Assembly: GCF_023278565.1 (NCBI RefSeq)
Contig: NC_064681.1
Span: forward strand, 3,844,001-3,908,000
DNA from: Colletotrichum lupini
Lineage: Eukaryota > Ascomycota > Sordariomycetes > Glomerellales > Glomerellaceae
DNA: 64,000 bases
Direction: 5' to 3'
The position numbers were made by a program, and so were the translations under genes. The notes under the pieces are model-generated. The model was not told the origin of the DNA. It worked only from the letters and a program-made list of their open reading frames with translations, and did not search any database. Numbering within the stretch: the first letter of the stretch is position 1; every line of letters begins with the position of its first letter. Shown piece by piece: positions 12,587 through 24,100 of the stretch.

Positions 12587-15034
12587 TTACAACAGGAAGA
12601 CGACTCCAGCAACCGCGCCCAGAGCCATGCCGACGAAGCTGAACGGAACAGATGATCTGCTGGAACCGGCAACGGTAACAACAGGGGGCTTGGCGCCTCC
12701 TGTGGGAACACCACCGCCGGGTGCCGTGGGGTTGACGGAGGGCTGACCTGCGGGAGGGTTGGCAGGGGGCTGACCAGCAGGGGGCTGAGCAGAGTTGACG
12801 GGAGGCGAGACCGACACGGAAGGGTTCAAAGGAGGCTGGCCGGCCGGGGGAGTAACTGCAGGGCCGGAAGGAGGTGCTCCTGAAGGAGGTGCACCAACAG
12901 GGGGCTGAGCAGAGTTGACGGGAGGCGAGACCGACACGGAAGGGTTCAAAGGAGGCTGTCCCATAGGGGGAGTAGCCGTAGGCACAGCCGGGGGGCTCGC
13001 TGGAGGGCTGGCGGGAGGAATGGCCGGGGCGGTGCCGGTGGGGTACGGAAGGGTGCTCGGCGGCTGGGGCTTGGGGCAGTCACCGTTGCAAGGCGTGACG
13101 ACCTTGCACTTGTCGTCGGTGCACTCGTACTTCTTGTTGACGTCGGTGTACGGGCAGGTCTCGTGCTCGCACATGTCGCCAGTGCAGACGTACTTCTTGT
13201 AGCACTCGTCTCCTGAGCAGGTCTCGATCTTGCAGGCGTTGCCGTAGCAGGTGATCTTCTCCTTGATGCACTCGTCTCCCTGGCACTGAGAGTATCCGCA
13301 GAGTCCACTCTTGCAGATGATCTTGCGGCCGCAGTCGTATCCGCTGCAAGTCTCTGGGTGGCAGAGTCCGTCCACGCACACGAGGCGACGGCGGCACTCA
13401 TCACCGTAGCAGGGGTAGTCGAAGCTGACGTAGTCACCGTAGCAAACGAGCTTCTTGTAGCAGTCATCGCCGTAGCACGGCTGGCCGTAGCACTGTCCGT
13501 TGCTGCAGGGGTTGGGCGCGGGAGTCTCAGTAGGGCAGTAGGTGGTTGTGACAGTGGTAACGCCGGTGGTGAGAGATCCGATGGCGCAGGTCGAGACTCC
13601 AGGAGGGCAAGAAGTGACGGTTCCAGTAGTCGTTGTTGTGAAAGAAGTAGTAACAGTCGCAGACGCGGTGGTTCCACCAGCCAGTCCGAGGCGGATGTAG
13701 ATGGTGAAGCGGACGTTGAGGCCAATGAGTTGACGTCTGGTCAGTCCGACCTGGCCACCGCAACGCTCAGCGCTGTTGCCACCGCAGGGAATGTTGCACT
13801 GGTCATCAGGAACGGAGATCTCGTTGACAGAGTCCACAGTTGAGCCACAGAAGCAATCATTGGCGAAGAGACCGACGTACTTGCTGGATGGGCAAGCAGC
13901 AATGCAACGCTCGATTGTCATGGACGCAGCAGACTGAGTGAGAACAAAGGTCGGGAAGCTTGTGGGAGAGCGGAAGCAGCCCAAGTAGCTCGCATCACCG
14001 ACAGTCAGAGGGTTGACAGACGCGCTGGAGGACGCAGCAGCACTGGAGGTGGAGGTGGAGGTAGAGCTGGAGGAAGAAATCTGCGTGTCAATGGTGGACG
14101 TGGTGGGAACGCTGGTGACGCCCTCGGACGTAGAGCTGATGGTTGTGACAAAGGTGCTGCCATCGCTGGTGAAGCTCGAGGTGGAAACGAGCGTGGATGT
14201 GAAGGAAGAAGCAACGCTAGTGGTGATGACCGAAGAGGTGCCTGATCCGATGCTCGTGGTGACCGAAGGGACACTGGTAACGCCCGAGGTGACGCTTGAG
14301 AGGTTAGTCACGATGGTGCTGCTACCACTGACGAAGCTGGAGGTAGATACGACAGTCGAGGTGAAGGATGAGGCGATGCTGGTGGTGCCAACAGAGGTCG
14401 TAGCAGATCCAACGCTGGTGGAGACGGAGGGCACGCTGGTGATTCCAGTAGTGGCGGAGGAGACAGTGGAAGCACCTGTGCTGCCTGCGGCCGTTGGGGA
14501 CGAGGTGGCTACGGCCAGAGTTGAGGTGACACTTGAGGCAACAGAGCTGACTGTTGTAGACGGGAAAACAGTCGTGACACCTCCTCCGGGAAGGGTTGAG
14601 ACAACGCCCACGGGGTTGAGAACGAGGGTTGCGATGGGGAGAGCAACGCTGACACCACCACCACCGATGCCGACGGTGGCAACACCGCCAATACCGACAC
14701 CGACTCCGTTAGTTCCGGCTCCGACGGTGACCGGGAGGCCACCAGCACCGACTGAGGCTGCGACACCTCCTGAGTTGACACCAGCAGTGACGGTGGCTCC
14801 GGCAACACCAACAGAGGCGGCAACTGTGGTTCCCACGCCAGCAACAACGGTGGCAACACCGCCGAGACCGATGCTGACACTGACAGTGTTGCCGACATTG
14901 GCACCGACGCCCACGCCTGCAATCGTGGTGGTAAGGCCGACGTTAATGGGAAGAGTGGGGAGCGGGAGCCCGAGAACCTGGGCCGCAGATCCCTGGGCCA
15001 GGAGGGCAACGGCCGCGATAGAGCGGAGCGCCAT
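12587..15034 (-). CDS. large GPI-type cell-wall protein with WSC domain and cysteine-rich repeats
   Basis: The single-exon gene encodes 815 residues. In order they are: a signal peptide (MALRSIAAVALLAQGSAA); a Gly/Val/Ala-rich region at about 34-135 made of GVGANVG-like repeats; a Ser/Thr-rich stalk at about 150-340 with two or more ~59-residue repeats (ITSVPS to GVTSVP); a WSC carbohydrate-binding domain at about 345-450 (YLGCF, CIAAC, DCFCG, CGGNSAERCGG); a cysteine-rich segment at about 505-650 with some six ~22-residue units of pattern CxGDxCxKK-x-x-C; a Pro-rich stretch with tandem repeats; and a hydrophobic C-terminus after a small-residue region, as for GPI anchoring. It should be an O-glycosylated wall or plasma-membrane-linked protein, binding glucan or another polysaccharide or sensing wall stress. 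No cytoplasmic tail is present, so a Wsc1-type sensor is less likely. The copia LTR starts 46 bp past the stop. Confidence 0.85.
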   Translation of the reverse strand: MALRSIAAVALLAQGSAAQVLGLPLPTLPINVGLTTTIAGVGVGANVGNTVSVSIGLGGVATVVAGVGTTVAASVGVAGATVTAGVNSGGVAASVGAGGLPVTVGAGTNGVGVGIGGVATVGIGGGGVSVALPIATLVLNPVGVVSTLPGGGVTTVFPSTTVSSVASSVTSTLAVATSSPTAAGSTGASTVSSATTGITSVPSVSTSVGSATTSVGTTSIASSFTSTVVSTSSFVSGSSTIVTNLSSVTSGVTSVPSVTTSIGSGTSSVITTSVASSFTSTLVSTSSFTSDGSTFVTTISSTSEGVTSVPTTSTIDTQISSSSSTSTSTSSAAASSSASVNPLTVGDASYLGCFRSPTSFPTFVLTQSAASMTIERCIAACPSSKYVGLFANDCFCGSTVDSVNEISVPDDQCNIPCGGNSAERCGGQVGLTRRQLIGLNVRFTIYIRLGLAGGTTASATVTTSFTTTTTGTVTSCPPGVSTCAIGSLTTGVTTVTTTYCPTETPAPNPCSNGQCYGQPCYGDDCYKKLVCYGDYVSFDYPCYGDECRRRLVCVDGLCHPETCSGYDCGRKIICKSGLCGYSQCQGDECIKEKITCYGNACKIETCSGDECYKKYVCTGDMCEHETCPYTDVNKKYECTDDKCKVVTPCNGDCPKPQPPSTLPYPTGTAPAIPPASPPASPPAVPTATPPMGQPPLNPSVSVSPPVNSAQPPVGAPPSGAPPSGPAVTPPAGQPPLNPSVSVSPPVNSAQPPAGQPPANPPAGQPSVNPTAPGGGVPTGGAKPPVVTVAGSSRSSVPFSFVGMALGAVAGVVFLL
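12779..12958 (-). repeat. identical 60-bp direct repeats within the proline-rich region of the WSC gene
   Basis: The 60-bp segments at 12779-12838 and 12899-12958 are identical or nearly so and 120 bp apart, encoding two copies of a Pro/Ser-rich unit containing QPPLNPSVSVSPPVNSAQPP. Such repeats commonly vary in number between strains. Confidence 0.8.
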
Positions 15035-18000
15035 TACGAAGAGAGTGACAAGAGCGATTACTAAAGAGTGACTAGACCTCTGGCGGTTAGCGAGAGAAAT
15101 GAGGTCAAACTGAAAGAATGAATGTGGCCGAAGGGCAAGGAAAGAATGTCGTGATTAGTGTGATGATGAGAGTGAAAAGAAAGTCGTCTGAGGAGGCAAT
15201 ATTGCCGTCTTTTTATCTCGGATTTCGTTTGCCATCGTGTTGACATTGTCTGGAAATAGAAGACTGAAAATGCTCTCTGAAGCTTTTCGATGCCACAGTC
15301 GCCCCTGAAAAACGGAACCACCTCGAAGAATGCAGCAATATCCTCTTCATGCCTCATCTGTGCCTAGTAGTAGGCGATGCTTCGCTTCTGTCCTGTTGTC
15401 CGAGTGTCTACTTGCGGACGTTAGCTCCCGATCATCATGATCTAGCCCTACCTCTCCTTGCGAAGGGTGAAGAGGGATGGTTGGACAGAAAAGTCCTTGG
15501 CTTGGCTAGGACTTTGCCGGTTGGCACCAAGAGACATCAGAATTCAGTCGCGTAAAGAGAGGCGGTTCGTGTTATTGTTGCACGGAGGGCTCAGAATGGA
15601 GTGCGATGTTTCTCGGAAACGAACCTTAACCACCGTAAGTCCCTTGAACAAAGCGTAAAGCACCGGAAATGCCATTTTCTCAACTACACATCCAAATTCG
15701 AATAAAGTCTACAGCAACTTCAAATTCACAAAGACTCGTCATGTTCAGCCGGGCATTCGTTCTCAAAAGAGCGTATGCCGCGTCACGATCTGACATATCC
15801 TGCCATATGTCGACGCGGCCTCGGGCCGTAGAACTGGGTCATTACTGTCATTCGCGGTCTGGAACACACCGCGCTATCCGCACTTGTGCCGTTTTCCTGG
15901 GTAAGACATTGTCTTACTCAGATGCGCCACCTTGAGCCCCGTGAGGAAAGAGTTACGGTGGTATTGCCGGATGATGTCGGCAATATGAGCGCCGTAATGT
16001 CTAAGATTTTCCGGCATTTGCGGGCGTGGAATGCATAAACTCCCCTAGGAGCCCTGGGAGTCAATCTTGTGCCGGCCCCGTGGTATTTCACAACAATCCC
16101 TTGGCAGAGCGTTCTACAAACATTCCAGGTGAACTCGGACCGAACGCTACTTATGTATCCCAACCGTATTGAAGTCTTGTCTTTCGAACGTTGTACAGCG
16201 TGCCGTCTGGGGCGCCAAAAGAAGCCTTGCGGGGCCACGCCGGCTGTTCAGCTGGGATTTTGAGAGACAGGTCTCGTCACTGATTGCCGCAAGACTGTCT
16301 TTGGCGCTTCCCCATTCGACGACACCATCCCAGGGGTAAGTTCGTGGCGTGATTGACCCTGCGGCGGTAGTACGGTGGCTGAGGAGGCGTCCACTGAGGC
16401 AGACGGGAAACAGACATATCTCAAAGCTTAGCACAGCTTCAACTAGTCGCATGAGCTGTGTGACGGTGCCTGCACGTCGCGCCCAAAGATCGTGCAACCG
16501 GATTCTGGCCAAGGAATGAGATGAGATAGGTAGTACAGCGAGTCATCTATTTTCATTCTGCTTCCTCGGTTGGCCAAGCATCACCATAATGGTGCCAACC
16601 TGATCAGGCTGGGAATTTAACATCATGTGTTCCTCTCCCGAGGAGTAGGAAATAACTTTGGGATGGCCTCCCATGCACAACTGAGACTCGCTATCACTTG
16701 CTAGATTGATATATCGATCAGACAACAAGTGAGCTTGGTGTGGGTTGTACAAATCAAAGAGACCAAATCCCTAAAGTAATCTTTTGTACAGATTTCTGTA
16801 CAGAGACTATGACGCCCCTGACTCGGATTTGATTAAGGGATAAGAAGGCCCATATGCCCCAGTGATAGTCTCTATTTGTTTTCGTGAACTCTCCCCACGC
16901 TGATGGAGTTGACTTGAACGTATAATGGTCCTCCTCCGACGTTTATCCTTGTCGACGGATGCCCTATTGAGCAGGTGGCTACTCCTTGCAGGCGGTCTCA
17001 GCAGGCTTTCAAGTAAGTTGATACAGGGCGACGCTGGCGATGCTGCAAAAGAATTCCAGTAACTCAGAATTTATTTGCTGCTGCAGGTGTTCAATGGATC
17101 TTCAACACATCATTCAAGTGTATTCCTAGCTTGCTCTCTATCCCCCAATCATTAGGTGAGCTTTTCAGAAAACCGTCTTCTTTGATCATGGTTGTCCCAT
17201 GTTCCAACTTCCTCAAAGCCTATCTGATTACATGTCGAGGCACACTCTAGTTTCTTATACCAAAGAGTAGAGAGTCTAAATCATATTCATTTGATAGCCC
17301 CCACTCAACGTAATTGACCGCGTATGACTTTCAGCGAGAAGGTCGTACTTCGAACAGAATCTGTACTGCTGAGTCAAGTGTTCTTGCTGCACCTAAGCTT
17401 GTTGAGTTACTGCTTTTCTTCCTTCATTTTATCTCCGTCGCCGTATCACCATAGATCGGCGGGAAGCCCTGGGTGCGAATGCCGTCATCAGCTCTTTGGT
17501 GTTTTCCCTGAGTGAAGGTATTCTACCTTAAACATTATGTATAGATGACTTTACTCGGTATCATGAGGAAAGTGGCAGAAAGTTGGTTCACGACAGGATT
17601 GATCCCATATTTCTTGAATAACATCATTAACATGGCCGCGAAAAGGAATCCCGTTTCAGGGATGCAAAAGTTTTGAAACGGGCGATAATGCAGGTCAACG
17701 AGTGTAGGGTGGTTGCTATCCGCAAAAAGGAAAGCGTCCGCAGGACCCATGCGCAGACAGGGATCGAACATCGAACCCAATAATTAAAGGGGCTTGCGGT
17801 TGGCGTCAAGGCAAGCTTACTCCTCGCTTCTTAAAGATTCTGGATTCTTTCAGACCAAACTGAACGGATAGCCGCCGACAATTTCCATGTAAAAAAGGGG
17901 ATGGCCTACCCAACTAGATGGTCTATGCCTCCAAGTCGCATTATCCCCACTTGTTGACAGACAAGCACCCCCCTAGCAATTGCATCCAAGAGTCCAAACT

Positions 18001-18655
18001 TTTCTACTGTGCCGATTGCCCGGCCCCGAAGTTCGGGAAAGTCATCCTGTTTTACTATGTCTTCACCGAGCTGTCCATATTAATTCTCGATGGCCCCTCC
18101 TAGAACATTGTGGTCTGGAAACGAATGAAGATTTATCGATGACGCGACATGTCTTTTTTCTGCCCAGTCGTCAAATTGAATTTTCATATATCTTAGCCGA
18201 CGTCGCTTAGAACAGCGTTCCTTCGCTGCGCCCACTTACCGACCTACCCGGGAGCCAGATACCGCTTACCTAAGGTAAGAAAAAAACACGAGCCCCCGAA
18301 CGATCATGACCCGTCTGCAAATCCTTTTCCGCCGATTGTCGGACTCGGTAAACTGGGTTCTTAGGTGAAGGTCCGAAATACGAAGGAATACTATGACTTT
18401 GCCTGTAGGAGGGTGTCATCGAAGTCACGTCCACCGCTTTCTCAAAATACATCTCCAATGCTGTCCGGGAGTGCCGAGCTCATCAACATTAGCTTCGTGG
18501 TGTCAAAGTCAAACGCGGGCTAGATCATTTGTATCTCTGATACAGCCAGTGATCGATTTACAATTTAAGATTTGGGGCTTTAGCCTTTGTGAGGTTGATC
18601 TTAAGAACAACTGGGGAATAGTAGATATTTTAGTCCTAACGGGTCGAGTCTATAT
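15035..18655. other. 3.6-kb interval without a supportable gene
   Basis: Base composition is ordinary, unlike the AT-rich block to the right. The first 300 bp presumably hold the WSC gene promoter and leader, which on the coding strand is pyrimidine-rich and contains a GATAAAAAG element near 15210-15220. Beyond that only short, unconnected frames occur (longest about 120 codons) with no recognisable motifs, splice pattern or tRNA fold. Relics of older sequence cannot be excluded. Confidence 0.4.
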
Positions 18656-18750
18656 ATAAACTAATAATAACCCCCCCTAGTTAAGGTAAGAGTCCCGTAT
18701 ATAATAATAAGTACTTAGATATTAATAAATCCTAGCTAAATTTAACTAAT
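18656..18750 (+). repeat. left terminal inverted repeat of the AT-rich block
   Basis: It pairs with 31735-31829 in inverted orientation over about 90 bp. Left-to-right differences are largely G-to-A and C-to-T (for example AAGGTAAGAGTCCCGT here against the reverse complement GAGGTGAGAGTCCCGT at the right), so the left copy is the more mutated one. Confidence 0.8.
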
Positions 18751-20267
18751 TGGACTTCGTTTTTTTTTTTTTAAAGTACTCGGGCTAGAAATATTTTAAA
18801 AATAAATTATAACTAATTAGGGTATTACTACTTAATTAAAATCCGCTTTATAAAAAATAATTCCGATTTATACTTTTTTTTTACCCTAGCTAAGTCGTAA
18901 CCCTTTTTTTAAACTTCTACTTTTTATTATAACTTTTATTAAAAAATTTTATTACAAAACTTACTATTATACTCGAAATTTATTAATAATTAATTAGAAA
19001 TATTTTTAAATTAATTCTATAATACTTTTTTATTATTATAATAGCGATAGCTTTAAGTTTTATATTAATAATAAGAGGGGCCGGCCTAAGAATCTCCTTA
19101 TATTTAAAACTAATAATATAAGTTTTATCCCTATTATTATAATTAAATACGTAATTTATTTACTTATTTTTATAATAATAAGGTTAAGTAATTTTATTAT
19201 TAAGAGAACTCTATTACTATTACCTAGAGGCTAATAGCCTTTACCTTAATAGTTATTATAAGTCGTTTTTTAATATACTTAAAAAGTACTTTAAAAAAGG
19301 TTATTATATTAACTCTACGATTTTTTATAAAAGATCCCTCTTTATTACTATTAACCTTAAGGTTACTTATAAATTACTTCTTATTTTATATTAATATTTT
19401 TAGCCTTATTAATAGTTTTTTATAGGATATTATACTAAAATAATATTACTTATAAAGGGCTAGGATATACCCCTAAATACCCCCCAAAAGCCTAAGGCTA
19501 TTATAAATAATAAAACGTTATTTACTATTTTTTTTAAAAAGGACGGTACTATAAATAAAAATATTTTTAAAATATTTTTAGTTTATAAAACTAACTATTT
19601 TTAATAAGACGTTACTTAAATAAAAATAAATGTTAAGCTCGGCCCCGAGGAGAGCTATAAGGTTTATAAATTATAAAATATTATTAACTATAATAAGTAT
19701 AACTTATTCCTTAATTAACGCTCTTTTTAATTAGATTTTATAACTTATCCTCCCCCCGATATATACGAGCCGATTTACTTAGTATTTTATAAGTATTATT
19801 ACTTTAAACTCGTATTAAATAAGGATATTTTTAATATATTATTTTATTAATACTTATATATTATTATATTTAATATTAATTATTTTTAAAAATCTTTAAG
19901 ACCCCTAAGTAAATAGACTAAAATAGTAAAGTAATTAAAAACAAGCCGGTCTAACCTATCCCTACTAATAATTTTAATAATAATAAGATAAATTCTTAAA
20001 TAAACCTTACTACTTCTATTTAGATCTTTATTAAAGATATAAATAAATAAAAAATATAATTCAAAGTTAAGGGATAATAAAGAATAATTAGTCTAAGGAA
20101 GTTTATAAATAAAGAGTTTATTAAAATAAAAGTATTTTATTTACTTTTTTAAAGTAGTACTATATAAATTAAGAATATTATAGTATTATAAATAAATATT
20201 CATAGTAAATATATAAATAGAGGTTAAGGTTATAAATACTAAGTAGATAATATATTAATTATAAAAA

Positions 20268-20390
20268 TTTCCTAAAGATTTCCTAAAAGCTTCCTAAAAG
20301 TTTCCTAAATATTTCCTTAATATATTTTAAATATTTCCTTAACATGTCTTAAATATTTTTTAAATATTTCTATCTTTTTAATTTCTATAA
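20268..20390. repeat. degenerate short tandem repeat (cctaaa-gttt type)
   Basis: Roughly ten imperfect copies of a 10-12 bp unit such as TTTCCTAAAAG, drifting to TTAAATATTT. Related short units recur at 29080-29120, 29615-29640 and 30765-30805 (AAAACATTT/AAAACGTTT), which suggests fragments of one repeat family within the block. Confidence 0.5.
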
Positions 20391-21194
20391 TATTTATAAA
20401 TATAAATTAATTAATAAATAATAATATAATAAATTATTAACTTATTTTAATAAATTATAAGCTTATTGTATAATTATATATTTAATATAATTTACTAGTT
20501 ATTTATAATTATAATATTAATATTATAATTAATAATTATTTAGCTAGTTTCTTTTAATTTATATAAGCCTTAGCGTTATAAATATTTTACTAAGTAAATA
20601 AAGACTTTAAAACTATTTTAAATAATAATACGTATATTACGAGCCTAAATCCTAACTTATTAGCTTATAGTTTTAATAATATCCTTAACTACTTTAATAA
20701 GTTTATAATATAAAAAGTATATAAAGTCTACTAAGATAGTATAAGTATTTACTAATACTATATATTAATACCGTATAGTTAATATTAAGAACCGCGCGAG
20801 TAGCTAATAAAAGTAGAATATAAAAAATAAATAAAAAGTATATAAAAGCTTTAAAACTAGGGCTATAATTATATTAATTATACTTAAGGTTTAAATAATA
20901 ACGTATTAGCTACTTATTCTCTTTTTAAACTTTAATAATAACTATTATAACTTAATATATATAATTAAGATTAAGACCCGCCCCGTAAACTTATAATAGC
21001 TATAGTATATTATATATATAAAAATATAAGAATATAAAATAACTCCTATAAAATAAAAGAATTATAAATAAGTTATATATAAATGAGAAGTAGTAATTAC
21101 GTAATAAAGTAATGATTATAATTACTTTAAGTAATCGCTTATTAGTATTTATTAAGCAATTACTTAATAAATAAAAGTAATTATTAATAGAAAA

Positions 21195-24100
21195 TATATT
21201 TATAAGCGGACTCATATATAATATAAACTTAAGCCAGGCTTAAGAATAGACTTTTTATAGCTTTTTTAATAATTAACTTAGTATTAAATCTTATGATTAT
21301 TTTTAGTTATTCTTATTAAAAACCCCTTTTAATAAGGTTATAATTAATTACTAAAGCTTTATTTATTTTATAATTTATAAATGTAATTTTAGAGAAGCTA
21401 TTTATAATTATAATACTATTTACTTGGTACTCGTAGCCTTAGTTTTTATTAATATACTTATTATAATTAGCTAGTTATAATACTTTAATTACTCTTATTT
21501 AATAAGTTAACCTTATAAAACTTACTAAATAATAAAAGAAAAAACGATATTTTTTAAAACCCTAAGTACTTTTTTATTTAATTTTAAAAAACTTATTAAC
21601 TTAATTAATAAACTAGCTAAGGCCGAGGATAATAAGATACTTAACGTTACTTATAACTCTAATAATAATATAGTTTTTAAAAAAGTAAATTATAAAAAAA
21701 TACGACGTATTATTAAATAAAATAATAAGCAAAATAAAAGACTCGCAGAGCTTTTTCATAATAACTCTACTTAGATAGTTATAATTTTAATTAAAAATAA
21801 TAAATATATTATTACTTTTTAAAATATAATTAACAAAGCTATAATTAACTTAGGAATTAAAAAAGGAGAAATAAACGATTTAAAATAAAAAATTAAAACT
21901 CTCTAAGCTATTATTAGTATTATTAAAACTCTTATAAATAAATAAAAAGAACTTAAGTTTAATATACTTATTATTTTTAATAGAATTACTAAACGTTTTA
22001 AGGGATTTTAAATTTAGATTAAAACTTATTAAACGTTTTATACTACTAATTTTTATAATAAAACTAAACGAATTATTTACGTAATAACTTTTTTTAAAAA
22101 AATAAGCCCTAGAGTAGTTCGAACTTTTTTAAAAGAAATTCCTTAATAATAACGGTTATTTGCTATATTATAAAAAAGAAACCGTAAATATTTTTATTAA
22201 TATAATAAGATTTTAAAGTATTTTTAAATCCTTATTTTAAAACTTTAATAAAAAACGATAAGCTAAGAGAGACCTAGCTAATTTTTAATAAACTAAGTTT
22301 ATTTTATACTATATTACTAAGTTTAAAAAACTTATAATACGATTCGATTTTATTAAAGAAACCTACATTTTCTCGTTTTATTAAGGATTAAAACATAAAG
22401 TTAAGGACGAACTTAGGAAAGTAAAAATATTAATAGATTTTTTATATTATATTAAGCTTATTATTAAAATTAATACTTAATTATATAAACGACGTAAAAA
22501 GAAAAGGAGAAATACGGCGCTTTTAAATTAATTTTAATAAAGAATACTAAAGCTATAGTAAATTACTAAGTAATTATTAAAATAACCTAAGAAATTAATA
22601 ATAATAAAATACGTCCTATAAATAATATAGAGGACTTATAGACCTTAGTATTACTAAATATAAAAAACCTCGTTAAAAAAAGGATTTTAAGTACTATAAT
22701 TACGATAAAATAAGATATATAATTAGAAATTATTAATAACCTAAACGTATTTAATACTAACTTATTTTAAAAAAACGAGCTAATATTATAAATAAAAAAG
22801 TCCCTTATAAATAACCTTTATAAATAGTTTATTATAATAATAACTATGTTATTTATTAAAATAATAAAGAATAAATAAAATAGTACTTAAAATAATTTAA
22901 AAATAGTAAGCGATCTAAGCATAATATTACTTTATTTCTTATTAAGACCCTAGTAAAAAAAAAAAAAAAGGAAATACTTACTTATTAACTTTATATTTTT
23001 AAAGAGAATAATATTAAATACTTTACTATACTTTTTTAAATTTATAAAAATATAATAAAAAAGGGTAAAACGGATCCTATTATAAAGAATATACTTAACT
23101 TTTTTAAAAAACGTATTAAGTAAAAACTCTTAGTTAATATAAAGGAATAGCTCTTTAAGTTTAAAAAAAAAGGACTTAATATAAAAAGAATTATAAGTAA
23201 TCCCGTTTATATAATATAACGAAATAATATAAACTAAAAATAATTTATTAAGTTCTAAAAAAGACTTAATTTAGATAAAATACTAACTAAGTTTATTTAT
23301 ATAATATAACGAGTAAATATTAATAAAAGATTTACTTATAAGGTTAAAGAATAGTTTAAAAACCTCGTATATAAAAATAAGATCGAAGTACTTAAAAAAC
23401 CGATTTTTAATTTTAAAGTTGTTAATAAAAAAAGAATTAATTTTAATCTTAAAAAAGAAAATATCGAAATAAGAACTGGTTCTTTTTATTTTAATAAAAT
23501 AAAATTATTTTATAATTTAAATAAACTTTATAACGTTATTTAATAATATACTTAAATAAAGATCGATTATAAAGTACTATTTAGTATTAATAATATTAAT
23601 TTTAAAAAGGACGATAATAAAATATAATATAAATATATTTATTTATTTAAAAATTATTAAGTTGTTTAGTTTTATAAAACTAGAGAACGTAAAGAGGTTA
23701 TAATAACCCCTTATATAAATAAAAATTACTCTTTACTTAACCCTAAAGACCCCTTTTATAAGGAATTATTTTAGGTAGAATATTTAAATAATAAATACTT
23801 TTAGTATTTTATATTTAAATAAAATAGTCGTTTTTATTTATAAAGATATAATAATAAAACTATTAAAGATATTTATATAAAAGATTAATTACTTAACTAA
23901 ACGTTACTAAGCTTTAATAATAATAATAGAGCTATATTCGGACTAGACCCTAATTTCTTTATAAAATATTTTAATAATAAATATATAAAATAAAAAGATT
24001 ATAAATATAATTAATATTAAGTTTATTATATTAAAAAAGCTAAGGTATAAAGAGAATAATAAAAACTACGTATGTAAGGTGCTTAATAAAAGAAACGTAT

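Noticed and set aside
14013..15071. 352-codon plus-strand frame opposite the WSC gene
   Set aside because: It is the antisense of a Gly/Val- and Ser/Thr-rich coding region; its Glu/Val/Pro/Thr composition is what the complement of such codons gives, and no domain is recognisable.
17535..17780. 81-codon minus frame with a hydrophobic middle, possibly a gene relic
   Set aside because: Too short, with no flanking exons or motif that could be tied to a family.
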